64,000 nucleotides of DNA, from contig NZ_JYKY01000017.1 in NCBI RefSeq assembly GCF_001042985.1, positions 1 through 64,000 on the forward strand. The letters run 5' to 3'. Within the stretch, counting starts at the first letter, position 1; each line of letters opens with the position of its first letter. Source of the DNA: Pseudomonas lundensis (lineage in GTDB: Bacteria; Pseudomonadota; Gammaproteobacteria; Pseudomonadales; Pseudomonadaceae). The notes beneath the pieces were generated by a model. The model was not told where the DNA came from. It saw only the letters and a list, made by a program, of their open reading frames with translations, and did no database searches. The position numbers and the translations under genes are program-made. This document shows positions 7,710 to 16,674 of the stretch, one piece after another.

Positions 7710-8183
7710 ATGGCTGTAGCAATCGATCAACCCGTCAGCGATTTCCAGATCGCTGCCACCAGCGAGAAAACCGTCAAGCTGTCCGACCTTAAAGGCAAGC
7801 AGGTGGTGATTTACTTCTACCCCAAGGACAGCACGCCGGGCTGCACCACTGAAGGCCAAGGGTTTCGCGATCACTACGCGGACTTCCAGGCGGCTAACAC
7901 GGAAATCTTTGGCGTTTCACGTGACAGCCTCAAATCACACGAAAACTTCAAGGCCAAGCAAGGCTTCCCGTTCGAACTGCTGAGCGACAAGGACGAAGCC
8001 CTGTGCCAGTTGTTTGATGTGATCAAGCTGAAAAAGCTGTATGGCAAGGAATACCTTGGCGTGGACCGCAGCACCTTCCTGATCGACAAGGATGGTGTGT
8101 TGCGTCACGAATGGCGCGGGGTCAAAGTGCCCGGTCACGTTGAAGCCGTGCTGGAACAGGCCAAGGCGCTGAACAACGCCTGA
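7710..8183 (+). CDS. bcp: Thioredoxin-dependent peroxiredoxin (Bcp/PrxQ family)
   Basis: The start at 7710 (MAVAIDQPVSDFQ) follows a TAAGGAG site and gives 157 residues, normal for Bcp. The peroxidatic cysteine is in STPGCTTEGQGFRD (Cys 46). The resolving cysteine found five residues later in E. coli Bcp is replaced by glycine here, so this is a 1-Cys-type member or resolves through another cysteine (EALCQLF, later in the chain). It reduces hydroperoxides in the cytosol. It is paired with the gcvR-like gene. Confidence 0.93.
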   Translation: MAVAIDQPVSDFQIAATSEKTVKLSDLKGKQVVIYFYPKDSTPGCTTEGQGFRDHYADFQAANTEIFGVSRDSLKSHENFKAKQGFPFELLSDKDEALCQLFDVIKLKKLYGKEYLGVDRSTFLIDKDGVLRHEWRGVKVPGHVEAVLEQAKALNNA

Positions 8184-8230
8184 TGCCGCACACTTGCAGG
8201 CGCGTCCCCCGCGCCTGCAAGTCAATACGG

Positions 8231-9061
8231 TTACTGACGCACCAGGCGCAGGTTTTTGAACTCGGCCGTTTCAGTGGAACGGTACGGGTTGATATCCAGC
8301 CCGCCGCGACGCACATAGCGCGCATACACGGTCAAGGCCTCGGGCTTGAGCAGGCGTTGCAGGTCGAGAAAAATCCGCTCGACGCACTGCTCGTGAAAAT
8401 CAGAGTGCTGCCGGAAGCTCACCAGATACGCCAACAGACTGGCGTGATCCAGCGCCGCGCCGCGGTATTGCACCACCACCGTGCCCCAATCGGGTTGACT
8501 GGTCACTGGGCAGTTGGATTTGAGCAAATGGCTGTAAACGCTTTCTTCAACCACGTGCGAAGCATCGCACTTCAAAAGCTCCGGACGAGGCTGCGCATAG
8601 TCGCTGACCGTGATGTCCAGACCGTCAATGCACACACCCGGCAAAACACCTACGCCATCAGCTTGCACTTCATCCAGCGTCCGTACGCGAACGATGACAG
8701 GCTTGCCCGATGCTTCTGACAAGTCAGATGTCAGGGTCTCAAGCAGGCTTGATGTATCCGGGAATACGGTCTGGTTCAGGGAGTTCAAGTACAACTTGAA
8801 CGACTTGGATTCCACGATGTTGGGCGAATCGGCAGCGAAACAAAACTCGCCGATGGCAACGACCGGTTTACCCGACGGCAACAGCCACGACAGTTCAAAG
8901 CAGGTCCAAAAATCCACCCCGATATAGGGCAGCGTCTCGGCGCTCAGACCCAACTCTGCCCATTTCGCGGCACGCGGGATGGGGAACAGCAAGGACGGGG
9001 TGTAGGTGCTGATGTATTCACTGGACTTGCCCAGCGGCGAATGTTCGGCTGCGGGATGCAT
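8231..9061 (-). CDS. queF: NADPH-dependent 7-cyano-7-deazaguanine (preQ0) reductase, cin-locus copy
   Basis: A 276-residue QueF of the long two-domain (E. coli) type. The nitrile-attacking cysteine is Cys 184 in [15 protein letters not shown], and the NADPH-binding region with [15 protein letters not shown] is near residues 82-96. It reduces preQ0 to preQ1 for queuosine in tRNA. It follows the cupredoxin gene by 82 bp on the same strand. In P. putida the equivalent gene is cinQ, part of a copper-inducible cinAQ operon under CinRS; the neighbours here match that layout. Confidence 0.93.
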   Translation of the reverse strand: MHPAAEHSPLGKSSEYISTYTPSLLFPIPRAAKWAELGLSAETLPYIGVDFWTCFELSWLLPSGKPVVAIGEFCFAADSPNIVESKSFKLYLNSLNQTVFPDTSSLLETLTSDLSEASGKPVIVRVRTLDEVQADGVGVLPGVCIDGLDITVSDYAQPRPELLKCDASHVVEESVYSHLLKSNCPVTSQPDWGTVVVQYRGAALDHASLLAYLVSFRQHSDFHEQCVERIFLDLQRLLKPEALTVYARYVRRGGLDINPYRSTETAEFKNLRLVRQ

Positions 9062-9143
9062 GACAAAAAACCTGGCTAGAAAAACCCCGCAATTCTATCG
9101 GGTTTACGCCCGGCTTTCAGCGCCCGCAGACGAACTTCACGAT

Positions 9144-9680
9144 TTAAGGCGCTACTTTGAGCGTCCCGACCATGCCTGCCTGGTAGTGGCCGGGCACATT
9201 GCAGGCAAATTCGAGGTCGCGAGTACCGCTGAACGTCCAGGTCAGCTCAGCGGTTTTGCCCGGTTCGACCAGCACGCTGTTGGGGTCATCGTGGGCCATC
9301 CCGGTCATGGGCAGAGAACCCTGCCCCATCGCACCATGGTCCATGCCGGCGTGGTGCATACCTGTGGTGGTCATCGCCCCGCTTTGCTGCATCTTGAGCA
9401 TTTCTTTCTGATGTTCGGCGTGCATCGCGGCATCGCCCAGGTTGAACTCATGCAGCAGTTGGCCCTTGTTGATCAGCACAAAGCGCACGGTTTCACCGGC
9501 TTTCACCTCAAGGGTCTTGGGCGAGAACGCCAGATCGGTCATTTCGATGTTGACCGTGCGCGTAGCGCTGGCAGCCGCTGCTGGCTGGCCAATATCCGCA
9601 TGACTGCCCGGCGAGGCAACGGCCGACACACTGAATGCCAACACACACGCCGCAAAGGCCAAACGATTACGTAGGGTCAT
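9144..9680 (-). CDS. cinA: Periplasmic cupredoxin, copper-inducible CinA-like
   Basis: A 178-residue exported protein. Residues 1-23 form a signal peptide ending at AVAS-P. The cupredoxin fold covers about residues 42-178, with type 1 copper ligands visible: His in LLHEFNL (about 97) and the C-terminal cluster CNVPGHYQAGM (Cys, His, Met). Between them is a Met/His-rich insertion (about residues 108-135, GMHHAGMDHGAMG) that probably binds extra Cu(I). It is divergent from cinR, with a copper-box-like palindrome between, and upstream of queF, as in the cinAQ operon of P. putida. Confidence 0.87.
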   Translation of the reverse strand: MTLRNRLAFAACVLAFSVSAVASPGSHADIGQPAAAASATRTVNIEMTDLAFSPKTLEVKAGETVRFVLINKGQLLHEFNLGDAAMHAEHQKEMLKMQQSGAMTTTGMHHAGMDHGAMGQGSLPMTGMAHDDPNSVLVEPGKTAELTWTFSGTRDLEFACNVPGHYQAGMVGTLKVAP

Positions 9681-9755
9681 AGGTACTCCAGAAGGCTACT
9701 ATTCGAACATTCCCTGACTTTAAACCTCGGTACTGGCAGTCAACTGACCGAAAGA

Positions 9756-9769
9756 TTACAACTTTGTCA
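9756..9769. promoter_or_regulatory. Candidate CinR/CopR copper box
   Basis: TTACAACTTTGTCA differs by one base from the CusR/CopR-type palindrome TGACAA-N2-TTGTCA. It lies in the 151-bp space between the divergent cinA and cinR starts, 63 bp from cinR and 76 bp from cinA, suited to control both. Confidence 0.6.
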
Positions 9770-9831
9770 GGATTACCCTTCACCACACGCGCCGCTGTAT
9801 AAGGCTGAGGTATTTTTTTGATAGGTCGCCC

Positions 9832-10512
9832 ATGAAACTGCTGATTGTTGAAGACCAGCCCAAAACCGGGCAATACCTGCGACAGGGCCTGAGCGAAGCG
9901 GGTTTCATCACCGAACTGGCTGCTGACGGCATCACTGGCCAGCACTTGGCCCTGACCGGCGACTATGCGCTGTTAATCCTCGATGTGATGCTCCCCGGTC
10001 GCGATGGCTGGCAAATCCTGCAAGCGGTGCGCAGCGCCGGGCTGGACATGCCGGTGCTGTTTCTCACCGCCCGCGATGCCGTTGAAGACCGTGTTCACGG
10101 CTTGGAGCTGGGGGCCGACGATTACTTGGTCAAGCCCTTTGCCTTCTCCGAGCTGCTGGCGCGCGTGCGCAGCCTGTTGCGGCGCGGCAGCAGTACCACC
10201 CAGGAAACCAGCCTGCAACTGGCCGACCTGCGCCTGGACCTGATCCGCCGCCGCGTAGAACGCAATGGCCAGCGCATCGACCTGACCGCCAAGGAATTCT
10301 CGTTGCTGGAGTTGCTGCTCAGGCGTCAGGGGGAAGTGCTGCCCAAATCGCTGATTGCCTCTCAGGTGTGGGACATGAATTTCGACAGCGATACCAATGT
10401 CATCGAAGTCGCCATCCGCCGCCTGCGCCTGAAAATCGATGACAGCCACGACCAAAAGCTGATCCACACCGTACGCGGCATGGGCTACGTGCTTGAAGAG
10501 CGCACGCCGTGA
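9832..10512 (+). CDS. cinR: Heavy-metal (copper) response regulator, OmpR family
   Basis: A 226-residue OmpR/PhoB regulator. The receiver domain has acidic residues E7-D8, the phosphoacceptor D51 in LILDVMLPG, and K in [10 protein letters not shown] (about 103). The winged helix covers about residues 128-224 ([25 protein letters not shown]). It belongs to the IrlR/CopR/CusR group of metal regulators. It overlaps the downstream kinase gene by 4 nt (ATGA) and is divergent from cinA, so CinR is the best name; CopR is the alternative label. Confidence 0.88.
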   Translation: MKLLIVEDQPKTGQYLRQGLSEAGFITELAADGITGQHLALTGDYALLILDVMLPGRDGWQILQAVRSAGLDMPVLFLTARDAVEDRVHGLELGADDYLVKPFAFSELLARVRSLLRRGSSTTQETSLQLADLRLDLIRRRVERNGQRIDLTAKEFSLLELLLRRQGEVLPKSLIASQVWDMNFDSDTNVIEVAIRRLRLKIDDSHDQKLIHTVRGMGYVLEERTP

Positions 10513-11876
10513 TGCGTCGCCTGTCGCTGAGCAGTCGTCTGGCGTTGCTGTTTGCGGGGTGTACGGCAGTGGTATCGCTGTTCGCCGGGGTGCTGTTCGG
10601 ACGCGCCAGCGAAGTGCATTTCGTCGAACTGGACCAGCAACTGATGGAAGCCCGGCTGGCAGGGTTGCGCAGCACGCTGAACGGCGTAAGCACCCTCGAC
10701 CAGTTCTCCCGGCGCCTGCCGGTGTTGCTGCAAGATTTGAGTCATCAGCCCGATCTGAGCATTCGCGTGCGCGGCCCCGACGGTCACCCGTGGTTTGACA
10801 GCTCAACCAGCCTGCCCAACGATTTGCCCACCACCCCCGGCCTGGGCAGCCTGCAAATAAAGGGCACCGATTATCGCGTGCTCAATCCCCAGCCCGAAAC
10901 GCCGGATGCACCCCGCTTGACCTTGCTCCTGGACATCACCCATCACCAGCATTTCTTGCAGCGCATGCAACGCTTGATCTGGATGACCGTCGGCCTCTCG
11001 GCGTTGGCCACCGCCATTTTGGGGGCGTGGGCGGCGCGCAGTGGCTTGCGCCCGTTACGCCGCATGAGCGCGATTGCGGCCAGTGTCTCCGCCGATTCGC
11101 TCACTGCGCGCTTACCTGAAGCGCAAATGCCTACGGAGCTTGCGGACTTGGCGCACGCCTTCAACGCCATGCTGGAGCGGCTTGACGCGTCATTTCAGCG
11201 CCTTTCAGCGTTCTCCGCCGACATCGCCCATGAGCTGCGCACCCCGCTCTCCAACGTGCTGACCCACACTCAGGTGACGCTGACCCGGCCACGGGACATT
11301 GATGCGTACCGCGAGGCCCTGCACAGCAACCTCGAAGAACTGCAATGGATGGCACAGCTGGTTAACGACATGCTGTACCTGGCCAAGGCCGACCACGGCC
11401 TGCTGACACCCAGACGCGAGCCGCTGGACCTGGCACACGAGGTGGAGGCCCTGCTGGAGTTTTATGCGCTGCTGGCAGAAGAGTCGCAGATTCAATTGAC
11501 CCATGAAGGCAGCGGCCAGTTGGCGGGCGACCGCAGCATGCTGCGCCGCGCCCTTTCCAACCTGCTGGATAACGCCTTGCGCTACACGCCCGCCGGTGGC
11601 GAGATCAAGGTGTGCATGGTGCCCACGGCAGACCGCTTGCGTATCACCGTGGAAAACAGCGGGCCTGGCATCCCGGCAGCGTTACTGCCGCGCCTGTTCG
11701 ACCGCTTTTACCGGGCGGACCCGGCACGCCGGGAAGGCAGCAGTGAACACGCAGGCTTGGGGCTGGCAATCACCCAATCGATTATTCGCGCCCATGGCGG
11801 GCAGATCACCTGTGAGTCACAGGCCGGGATGACGCGGTTTGTGATTGAACTGCCTACAAGGGCGCAGTCGCTGTAG
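10509..11876 (+). CDS. cinS: Heavy-metal (copper) sensor histidine kinase
   Basis: A 455-residue membrane kinase. TM1 is near residues 11-30 ([17 protein letters not shown]), a periplasmic sensor follows to about 155, TM2 is near 156-178, then HAMP. The phosphoacceptor is H241 in [10 protein letters not shown], followed by N-box [12 protein letters not shown]1 (NSGPGIP) and G2 (GLGLAI). It belongs to the heavy-metal sensor kinase family (CusS/CopS). It is translationally coupled to cinR. CinS of P. putida senses periplasmic copper; the substrate here is inferred from context. Confidence 0.88.
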   Translation: MMRRLSLSSRLALLFAGCTAVVSLFAGVLFGRASEVHFVELDQQLMEARLAGLRSTLNGVSTLDQFSRRLPVLLQDLSHQPDLSIRVRGPDGHPWFDSSTSLPNDLPTTPGLGSLQIKGTDYRVLNPQPETPDAPRLTLLLDITHHQHFLQRMQRLIWMTVGLSALATAILGAWAARSGLRPLRRMSAIAASVSADSLTARLPEAQMPTELADLAHAFNAMLERLDASFQRLSAFSADIAHELRTPLSNVLTHTQVTLTRPRDIDAYREALHSNLEELQWMAQLVNDMLYLAKADHGLLTPRREPLDLAHEVEALLEFYALLAEESQIQLTHEGSGQLAGDRSMLRRALSNLLDNALRYTPAGGEIKVCMVPTADRLRITVENSGPGIPAALLPRLFDRFYRADPARREGSSEHAGLGLAITQSIIRAHGGQITCESQAGMTRFVIELPTRAQSL

Positions 11877-11939
11877 GCACTGGCGCTGGCTGCATGCCGT
11901 CGATCATCAAGCCTGCAGCCTGTGCGCACATGCGAGGGA

Positions 11940-13184
11940 TCAGGAGTAACGCAATGCGTGAGCCGGCTGGATTTTCGCCGCGCGGTACGCCGGGTACAGC
12001 GTTGCCAGGAAGCTCAGCACAAAACCCGCCGTGCAAATCAGCAGCACGTCACCGCCTTGTAACTCGGACGGCAGGTTGCTGACGAAGTAGACGTCTGAAC
12101 TGAAGATGTGTTGCCCGGACACCCGCTCCATCCAGCCCACCAGCGCGCTGACATTCAACGCGGCAATCACGCCCAGCACGCCACCGATCAAGGTGCCGAC
12201 AATCCCGATCACCGTGCCCTGCACCATGAATATGGCCATTATCTGACGCGGCGTGGCGCCGATGGTGCGCAAGATCGCGATGTCAGCCCCCTTGTCGTTC
12301 ACCACCATGATCAAGGTGGCGATGATGTTGAATGCCGCCACGGCCACGATCATCAGCAGCAGAAGACCAATCATGGTTTTTTCCATTTTCATGGCACTGA
12401 ACAGGCTGCCCTGGGTGTGCGTCCAGTCGTCAGCGCGGTAGGCATCACCCAACCCGGCGACCACCTCGGCCGAGACCTTGGGCGCGGCATACAGGTCCTT
12501 GACGGCCAGACGCACGCTTTGGACCTGATTCGGCGCCCAGCGCTGCATGGTTGCTGCATCCTCAACGTGGATCAGCCCCATGGAACCATCCAGTTCGGCC
12601 CCCACTTTGAAGATCCCGACCACGTTCAAGCGTTGCAGACGCGGGGTGATGCCACCCGGCGCGGTGCTGGCTTCGGGCACGATCAGGGTGATCTTGTCGC
12701 CGACGCCCAACCGGAAACGCCGCGCCGTGATATCACCCAATACCACGCCAAATTCGCCGGGCTTGAGGTCTTCCATGCGCCCCTGCACGATGTGCCGGGT
12801 CACGATGGACACCTGGCCTTCGAGTGCCGGATCAACGCCGCTGATCTGAATCGGCTGCATCGACCCTTTATAGGAGAGCATCCCTTCCATCTCGGTGAAC
12901 GGCACTGCGGCCGTGACCTCGGGGTTTTTCATGGCGGCTTCAGCCACCGGGCGCCAGTCATCAATGGGCTTTATGCCCACGACAGTGGCATGGGGCACCA
13001 TGCCAAGGATGCGGTTACTCATTTCACGCTGAAAACCGTTCATCACCGAGAGCACCACAATCATGGCCAATACGCCCAGGGCGAGGCCGATCATCGAGGT
13101 CATGGAGATGAACGAAACAAAACGATTGCGGCGCTTGGCGCGGGTATAGCGCGTGCCGATAAAAATCGATAACGGTCTGAACAT
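11940..13184 (-). CDS. lolE: Lipoprotein-releasing ABC transporter permease LolE
   Basis: A 414-residue permease of the FtsX/MacB type with one N-terminal TM segment (about residues 25-50, [20 protein letters not shown]), a large periplasmic domain, and three C-terminal TMs (about 270-400). It begins [20 protein letters not shown] like its paralogue LolC nearby. LolCDE extracts lipoproteins from the inner membrane for LolA. It is third in the lolC-lolD-lolE order. A strong hairpin with a T-rich tail lies between lolD and this gene. Naming of E versus C follows gene order; the two are close paralogues. Confidence 0.9.
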   Translation of the reverse strand: MFRPLSIFIGTRYTRAKRRNRFVSFISMTSMIGLALGVLAMIVVLSVMNGFQREMSNRILGMVPHATVVGIKPIDDWRPVAEAAMKNPEVTAAVPFTEMEGMLSYKGSMQPIQISGVDPALEGQVSIVTRHIVQGRMEDLKPGEFGVVLGDITARRFRLGVGDKITLIVPEASTAPGGITPRLQRLNVVGIFKVGAELDGSMGLIHVEDAATMQRWAPNQVQSVRLAVKDLYAAPKVSAEVVAGLGDAYRADDWTHTQGSLFSAMKMEKTMIGLLLLMIVAVAAFNIIATLIMVVNDKGADIAILRTIGATPRQIMAIFMVQGTVIGIVGTLIGGVLGVIAALNVSALVGWMERVSGQHIFSSDVYFVSNLPSELQGGDVLLICTAGFVLSFLATLYPAYRAAKIQPAHALRYS

Positions 13185-13189
13185 TCGCG

Positions 13190-13235
13190 GGCACCGTAAA
13201 AAAATTAAAGACCCGGCACCGGTCAGGGTGCCGGG
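13190..13235 (-). terminator. Terminator-like hairpin between lolD and lolE
   Basis: A 9-bp GC-rich stem (CCCGGCACC at 13212-13220 with GGTGCCGGG at 13227-13235) is followed on the minus strand by TCTTTAATTTTTTTA. This looks like an intrinsic terminator placed 5' of the lolE start within the operon. It would limit read-through from lolCD into lolE. Confidence 0.65.
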
Positions 13236-13245
13236 TTTTGGCCGA

Positions 13246-13929
13246 TCAAATCGTGGTCAGGCGACCTTCTTGAAGGTGCAACACGCGATCCATCTGGCGG
13301 GCCAGGTTCATGTCATGCGTCACCACCAGGAACGCGGTACGCATCGAGGTGCTGAGTTCGAGCATCAGGTCCTGAATGCCTTGCGCGGTATGAGCGTCAA
13401 GGTTGCCGGTAGGCTCATCGAGCATCACCAGCCCGGGCTTGTTCACCAACGCGCGGGCGATGGCCACGCGCTGGCGCTCGCCACCGGACAACTCGGCCGG
13501 CTTGTGCTCCAGACGGTGGCTCAGGCCGACACGGGTCAACAGTGCCGTGGCCCGCTCCCGCGCTTCGGGAATCGATGTCTTGCCGATCAACAGCGGCATG
13601 CACACGTTTTCCAGCGCCGTGAACTCGGGCAGCAAGTGGTGAAACTGGTACACGAAACCCAGTGAACGGTTACGCAACTGGCCACGGGCCTTCTCGCCCA
13701 GCGCCGACAGTTCTTCACCCGCCAGCCACACACTGCCGGTAGTCGGCGTGTCGAGGCCACCGAGCAAATTAAGCAAGGTACTTTTGCCCGAGCCCGAGGT
13801 GCCGACGATGGCCACACGCTCACCCGGGTGCAACTCCAGTTGCAGGCCCGACAACACCACCACTGACTCCGGGCCTTCCTCGTAGGACTTGCCCAGGTCG
13901 CGGCAACTCAACACTGCTTGTTCTTTCAT
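13246..13929 (-). CDS. lolD: Lipoprotein-releasing system ATP-binding protein LolD
   Basis: I favour the ATG at 13929 ([15 protein letters not shown]), giving 227 residues, the usual LolD length; an ATG at 13944 overlapping the lolC stop is also possible. ABC ATPase motifs are in order: Walker [10 protein letters not shown] (about 43-51), Q-loop [12 protein letters not shown], signature [15 protein letters not shown] (about 146-160) and Walker [12 protein letters not shown]. It powers lipoprotein release by LolCE. It lies 7 bp after lolC. Confidence 0.93.
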   Translation of the reverse strand: MKEQAVLSCRDLGKSYEEGPESVVVLSGLQLELHPGERVAIVGTSGSGKSTLLNLLGGLDTPTTGSVWLAGEELSALGEKARGQLRNRSLGFVYQFHHLLPEFTALENVCMPLLIGKTSIPEARERATALLTRVGLSHRLEHKPAELSGGERQRVAIARALVNKPGLVMLDEPTGNLDAHTAQGIQDLMLELSTSMRTAFLVVTHDMNLARQMDRVLHLQEGRLTTI

Positions 13930-13936
13930 GCCCAAC

Positions 13937-15187
13937 TCACTCATAACGAAGCGCCTGCGCAGGCTGGGTGCGCGCAGCACGCCAGGCCGGGTACAAGGTC
14001 GCGAGGAAACTCAGAACCAATGCCGCGCCACAGACCATCAACACGTCCTGCGTCTGCAATTGCGACGGCAGGTAGTCGATGAAGTACACGTCGGCGTTGA
14101 GAAACTTGTGGCCGATCAGCCCTTCAAGGGCCGAGATCGCCGCGCTGACATTCAAGGCCGCCAGCATGCCCAGCACCGCACCAATGGCAGTGCCGACCAC
14201 GCCGATCACGGTGCCCTGCACCATGAAAATGGCCATGATCGTGCCCGGCGTGGCGCCCAGCGTCCGCAGGATCGCGATATCGCCCTTCTTGTCGTTCACC
14301 ACCATGACCAGCGTGGAAATGATGTTGAAGGCCGCCACGGCCACGATCAGCAACAGGAGCAGGCCGATCATGGCTTTCTCCATGCGGATGGCCTGATACA
14401 GGTTGCCGTGAGTGCGGGTCCAGTCACGGGCGTAATAACGGTCATCCCCCAGCTTTTGGGCGATTTCCCACGCTGTGCGAGGCGCCTGGAACAGGTCGTC
14501 GAACTTCAGGCGCAACCCCTGGACCTGATCGGGCTTCCAGCGCTGCAAACGCGCCAGGTCCTGCAAATGGGTAATGCCCAGATAGCCGTCGATTTCACCG
14601 GCGCCGACATGGAAAATGCCCTGCACCGTGAAGCGTTTCATGCGCGGAAACATGCCCGCCGGGGTCACCGTGACTTCCGGGGCCACGAACGTCAGTTTGT
14701 CGCCAACGGCCACGCCGAGCTTTTTCGCCGCCTTGTCGCCAATGATGATGCCGAAGCCGCCGGGCGTCAGTGAATCGAGCTGACCTTGCAACATGAACCG
14801 GTCAATGATCGACACCTTGCGCTCTTGCGCGGGGTCGATGGCATTGAGCAGGACTTTTTGCACGTTGCCATCATGGGTCAGCAGGCCCTGCATCTGGGTG
14901 TAGGGCGCCACCGCCTCCACCTTCGGATTCTGCCTGACCTGGGCGGCCAGCATTTGCCAGTCACTGATCGGCTGGTCGCCGACGATGGTCGCGTGGGGCA
15001 CCATGCCCAGCACACGGGTGCGCATCTCATGATCGAAGCCGTTCATCACCGACAACACCACAATCATCACGACCACGCCGAGGGCGAGTCCGATCATTGA
15101 AGTCAGAGAAATGAACGACACAAAGTGATTGCGACGCTTTGCACGGGTATAACGCGTGCCGATAAATACGAAGAGAGGTCTGAACAT
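13937..15187 (-). CDS. lolC: Lipoprotein-releasing ABC transporter permease LolC
   Basis: The start at 15187 ([20 protein letters not shown]) gives 416 residues and matches the start of LolE; the open frame extends further upstream without homology. It has one N-terminal TM (about 22-48), a periplasmic domain and three C-terminal TMs. It forms the LolCDE complex that hands lipoproteins to LolA. It is the first gene of the lol operon, divergent from the PilZ gene with 94 bp between starts. Confidence 0.92.
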   Translation of the reverse strand: MFRPLFVFIGTRYTRAKRRNHFVSFISLTSMIGLALGVVVMIVVLSVMNGFDHEMRTRVLGMVPHATIVGDQPISDWQMLAAQVRQNPKVEAVAPYTQMQGLLTHDGNVQKVLLNAIDPAQERKVSIIDRFMLQGQLDSLTPGGFGIIIGDKAAKKLGVAVGDKLTFVAPEVTVTPAGMFPRMKRFTVQGIFHVGAGEIDGYLGITHLQDLARLQRWKPDQVQGLRLKFDDLFQAPRTAWEIAQKLGDDRYYARDWTRTHGNLYQAIRMEKAMIGLLLLLIVAVAAFNIISTLVMVVNDKKGDIAILRTLGATPGTIMAIFMVQGTVIGVVGTAIGAVLGMLAALNVSAAISALEGLIGHKFLNADVYFIDYLPSQLQTQDVLMVCGAALVLSFLATLYPAWRAARTQPAQALRYE

Positions 15188-15281
15188 GTCGGGGCTTGTT
15201 CGAGGGAAAAGAAGACGTCCTTGTGGCGGGGCCTGATAAGCAGCTTTACACTCAGACCACAGCCGCCACCATGGGTTCGCC

Positions 15282-15869
15282 ATGTCGACATTAGATGAAG
15301 CAGATCGCCGCGAATACTACCGTATCGATGATGTGATCGCACTGGAAATAACCCCGCTGTCGGCACCTCAAGCCGCGAGCACTGAAGTGTTGCAGGATGC
15401 TTCGCCTTTATTCAATTTACTCAGTGAGTTACACCTGAGCGAATTCGAGTCGCAGCACCTGCTGCGCCAGATCAGCGAACGCGACCGCACCCTCTCCAGC
15501 TACCTCAAAACCCTGAACAAACGGGTCGACTTGCTCAGCCAGGTGGTCGCACAAACCGTACTGGGCAAGATTGGCGAGCTGCAACCGGTCAAGCTGTCCG
15601 AAGGCGGCATTGAATTCGAGCATGCAAACGCCTATTCGCCGGGCACCCACCTCTCGATCAAACTGGTGCTGATGCCGCAAGCGCTGGGGCTTCTGTTGCG
15701 CGCCAAGGTCACCCATTGCACCCCACGCAACGGCCAGTTCGAGATTGGCACCGAGTTTGAAGCTATCACCGACGCACAGCGTCAGTTGCTGGCCCGTTAC
15801 ATCTTGCAAAAACAGGCCCAGGCACGCCGTCTGGCCCGTGAACAAAACGAAGCAGCCGAAGAAGAGTAA
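15282..15869 (+). CDS. PilZ-domain protein (putative c-di-GMP binder)
   Basis: A 195-residue protein. The c-di-GMP motifs of PilZ are split: RREYYRID at residues 9-16 supplies the RxxxR-like part, and LSEGGIEF at about residues 105-112 the (D/N)xSxxG-like part, followed by the beta-barrel strands to about 175. The intervening 70 residues are helical. The family acts as a cytosolic c-di-GMP effector; the partner is unknown. It is divergent from lolC and followed 40 bp later by the phosphodiesterase gene. Confidence 0.85.
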   Translation: MSTLDEADRREYYRIDDVIALEITPLSAPQAASTEVLQDASPLFNLLSELHLSEFESQHLLRQISERDRTLSSYLKTLNKRVDLLSQVVAQTVLGKIGELQPVKLSEGGIEFEHANAYSPGTHLSIKLVLMPQALGLLLRAKVTHCTPRNGQFEIGTEFEAITDAQRQLLARYILQKQAQARRLAREQNEAAEEE

Positions 15870-15909
15870 GCGCGTCCCGGCGCTGTGAATTGTGTATTAA
15901 GGAGCAATT

Positions 15910-16632
15910 GTGACCCTGATTTATGGCCATCGCGGCGCCAAAGGCGAAGCACCCGAAAACACCCTCGCCAGCTTCGAGCAATGCCTCAAGCACGGCGTGC
16001 GCCGCTGCGAACTCGACCTGCACCTGTCCAAGGACGGTGAGCTGATGGTGATTCACGATCCGACGCTCAAGCGCACCACCGACCGACGCGGCAAGGTGAT
16101 CGAACACACCGCAGCCGATCTCGCGACCTATGACGCACGCAAGGGCGGCCCGGGCTGGGTGCATCCGTGTCCGATTCCACGACTCGAAGAATTGTTTGAA
16201 AAGTGCGACTTCGAGCATTGGCAGCTGGAAGTCAAAAGCGCGTCCCGTACGCGGGCAGCGACCACCGTGCTGGCGATTCGCGAAATGGCCCAGCGCCACG
16301 GCCTGATGGACAAGGTCACCGTGACCTCAAGTTCCCGTGAAGTGCTTAAGGCAGCTATCGAACTGACACCGGATCTGTCCCGCGGACTGGTTGCCGAATA
16401 CGCCTGGCTCGACCCGCTGAAGGTCGCGCAAAGCTATGGCTGCGAGCTGCTGGCATTGAACTGGACACTCTGCACCCCGGAGCGCCTGGAAAAAGCCCAG
16501 CGTCAGGGTTTGCATGTGTCGGTATGGACAGTCAACGAGCCTGCACTGATGCGCAGACTCGCTGATTTCGGCGTAGATAGCCTGATTACAGACTTTCCCG
16601 GTTTGGCCACTGCCACCCTCGGGAATAGCTGA
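15910..16632 (+). CDS. ugpQ: Glycerophosphodiester phosphodiesterase
   Basis: A 240-residue cytosolic GDPD with a GTG start after AAGGAG. The TIM-barrel catalytic motif is at the N-terminus: YGHRGAKGEAPENTLASF (His 7, Arg 8) and ELDLHLSKDGELMVIHDPTL with metal ligands E37, D39 and His 52. It hydrolyses glycerophosphodiesters to glycerol-3-phosphate and an alcohol. No signal peptide is present, so it is UgpQ-like rather than periplasmic GlpQ-like. Confidence 0.92.
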   Translation: MTLIYGHRGAKGEAPENTLASFEQCLKHGVRRCELDLHLSKDGELMVIHDPTLKRTTDRRGKVIEHTAADLATYDARKGGPGWVHPCPIPRLEELFEKCDFEHWQLEVKSASRTRAATTVLAIREMAQRHGLMDKVTVTSSSREVLKAAIELTPDLSRGLVAEYAWLDPLKVAQSYGCELLALNWTLCTPERLEKAQRQGLHVSVWTVNEPALMRRLADFGVDSLITDFPGLATATLGNS

Positions 16633-16639
16633 AATCGGT

Positions 16640-16669
16640 CTCCCCGGCCGGCTCAGGCCACCGGCCGGA
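16640..16669. terminator. GC-rich hairpin between convergent ugpQ and sthA
   Basis: CCGGCCGG at 16644-16651 and again at 16661-16668 form a stem with a 9-nt loop, followed on the plus strand by TTAAAAAAG. It lies between convergent genes and probably ends one or both transcripts. The T tail is poor. Confidence 0.45.
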
Positions 16670-16674
16670 GCCGC

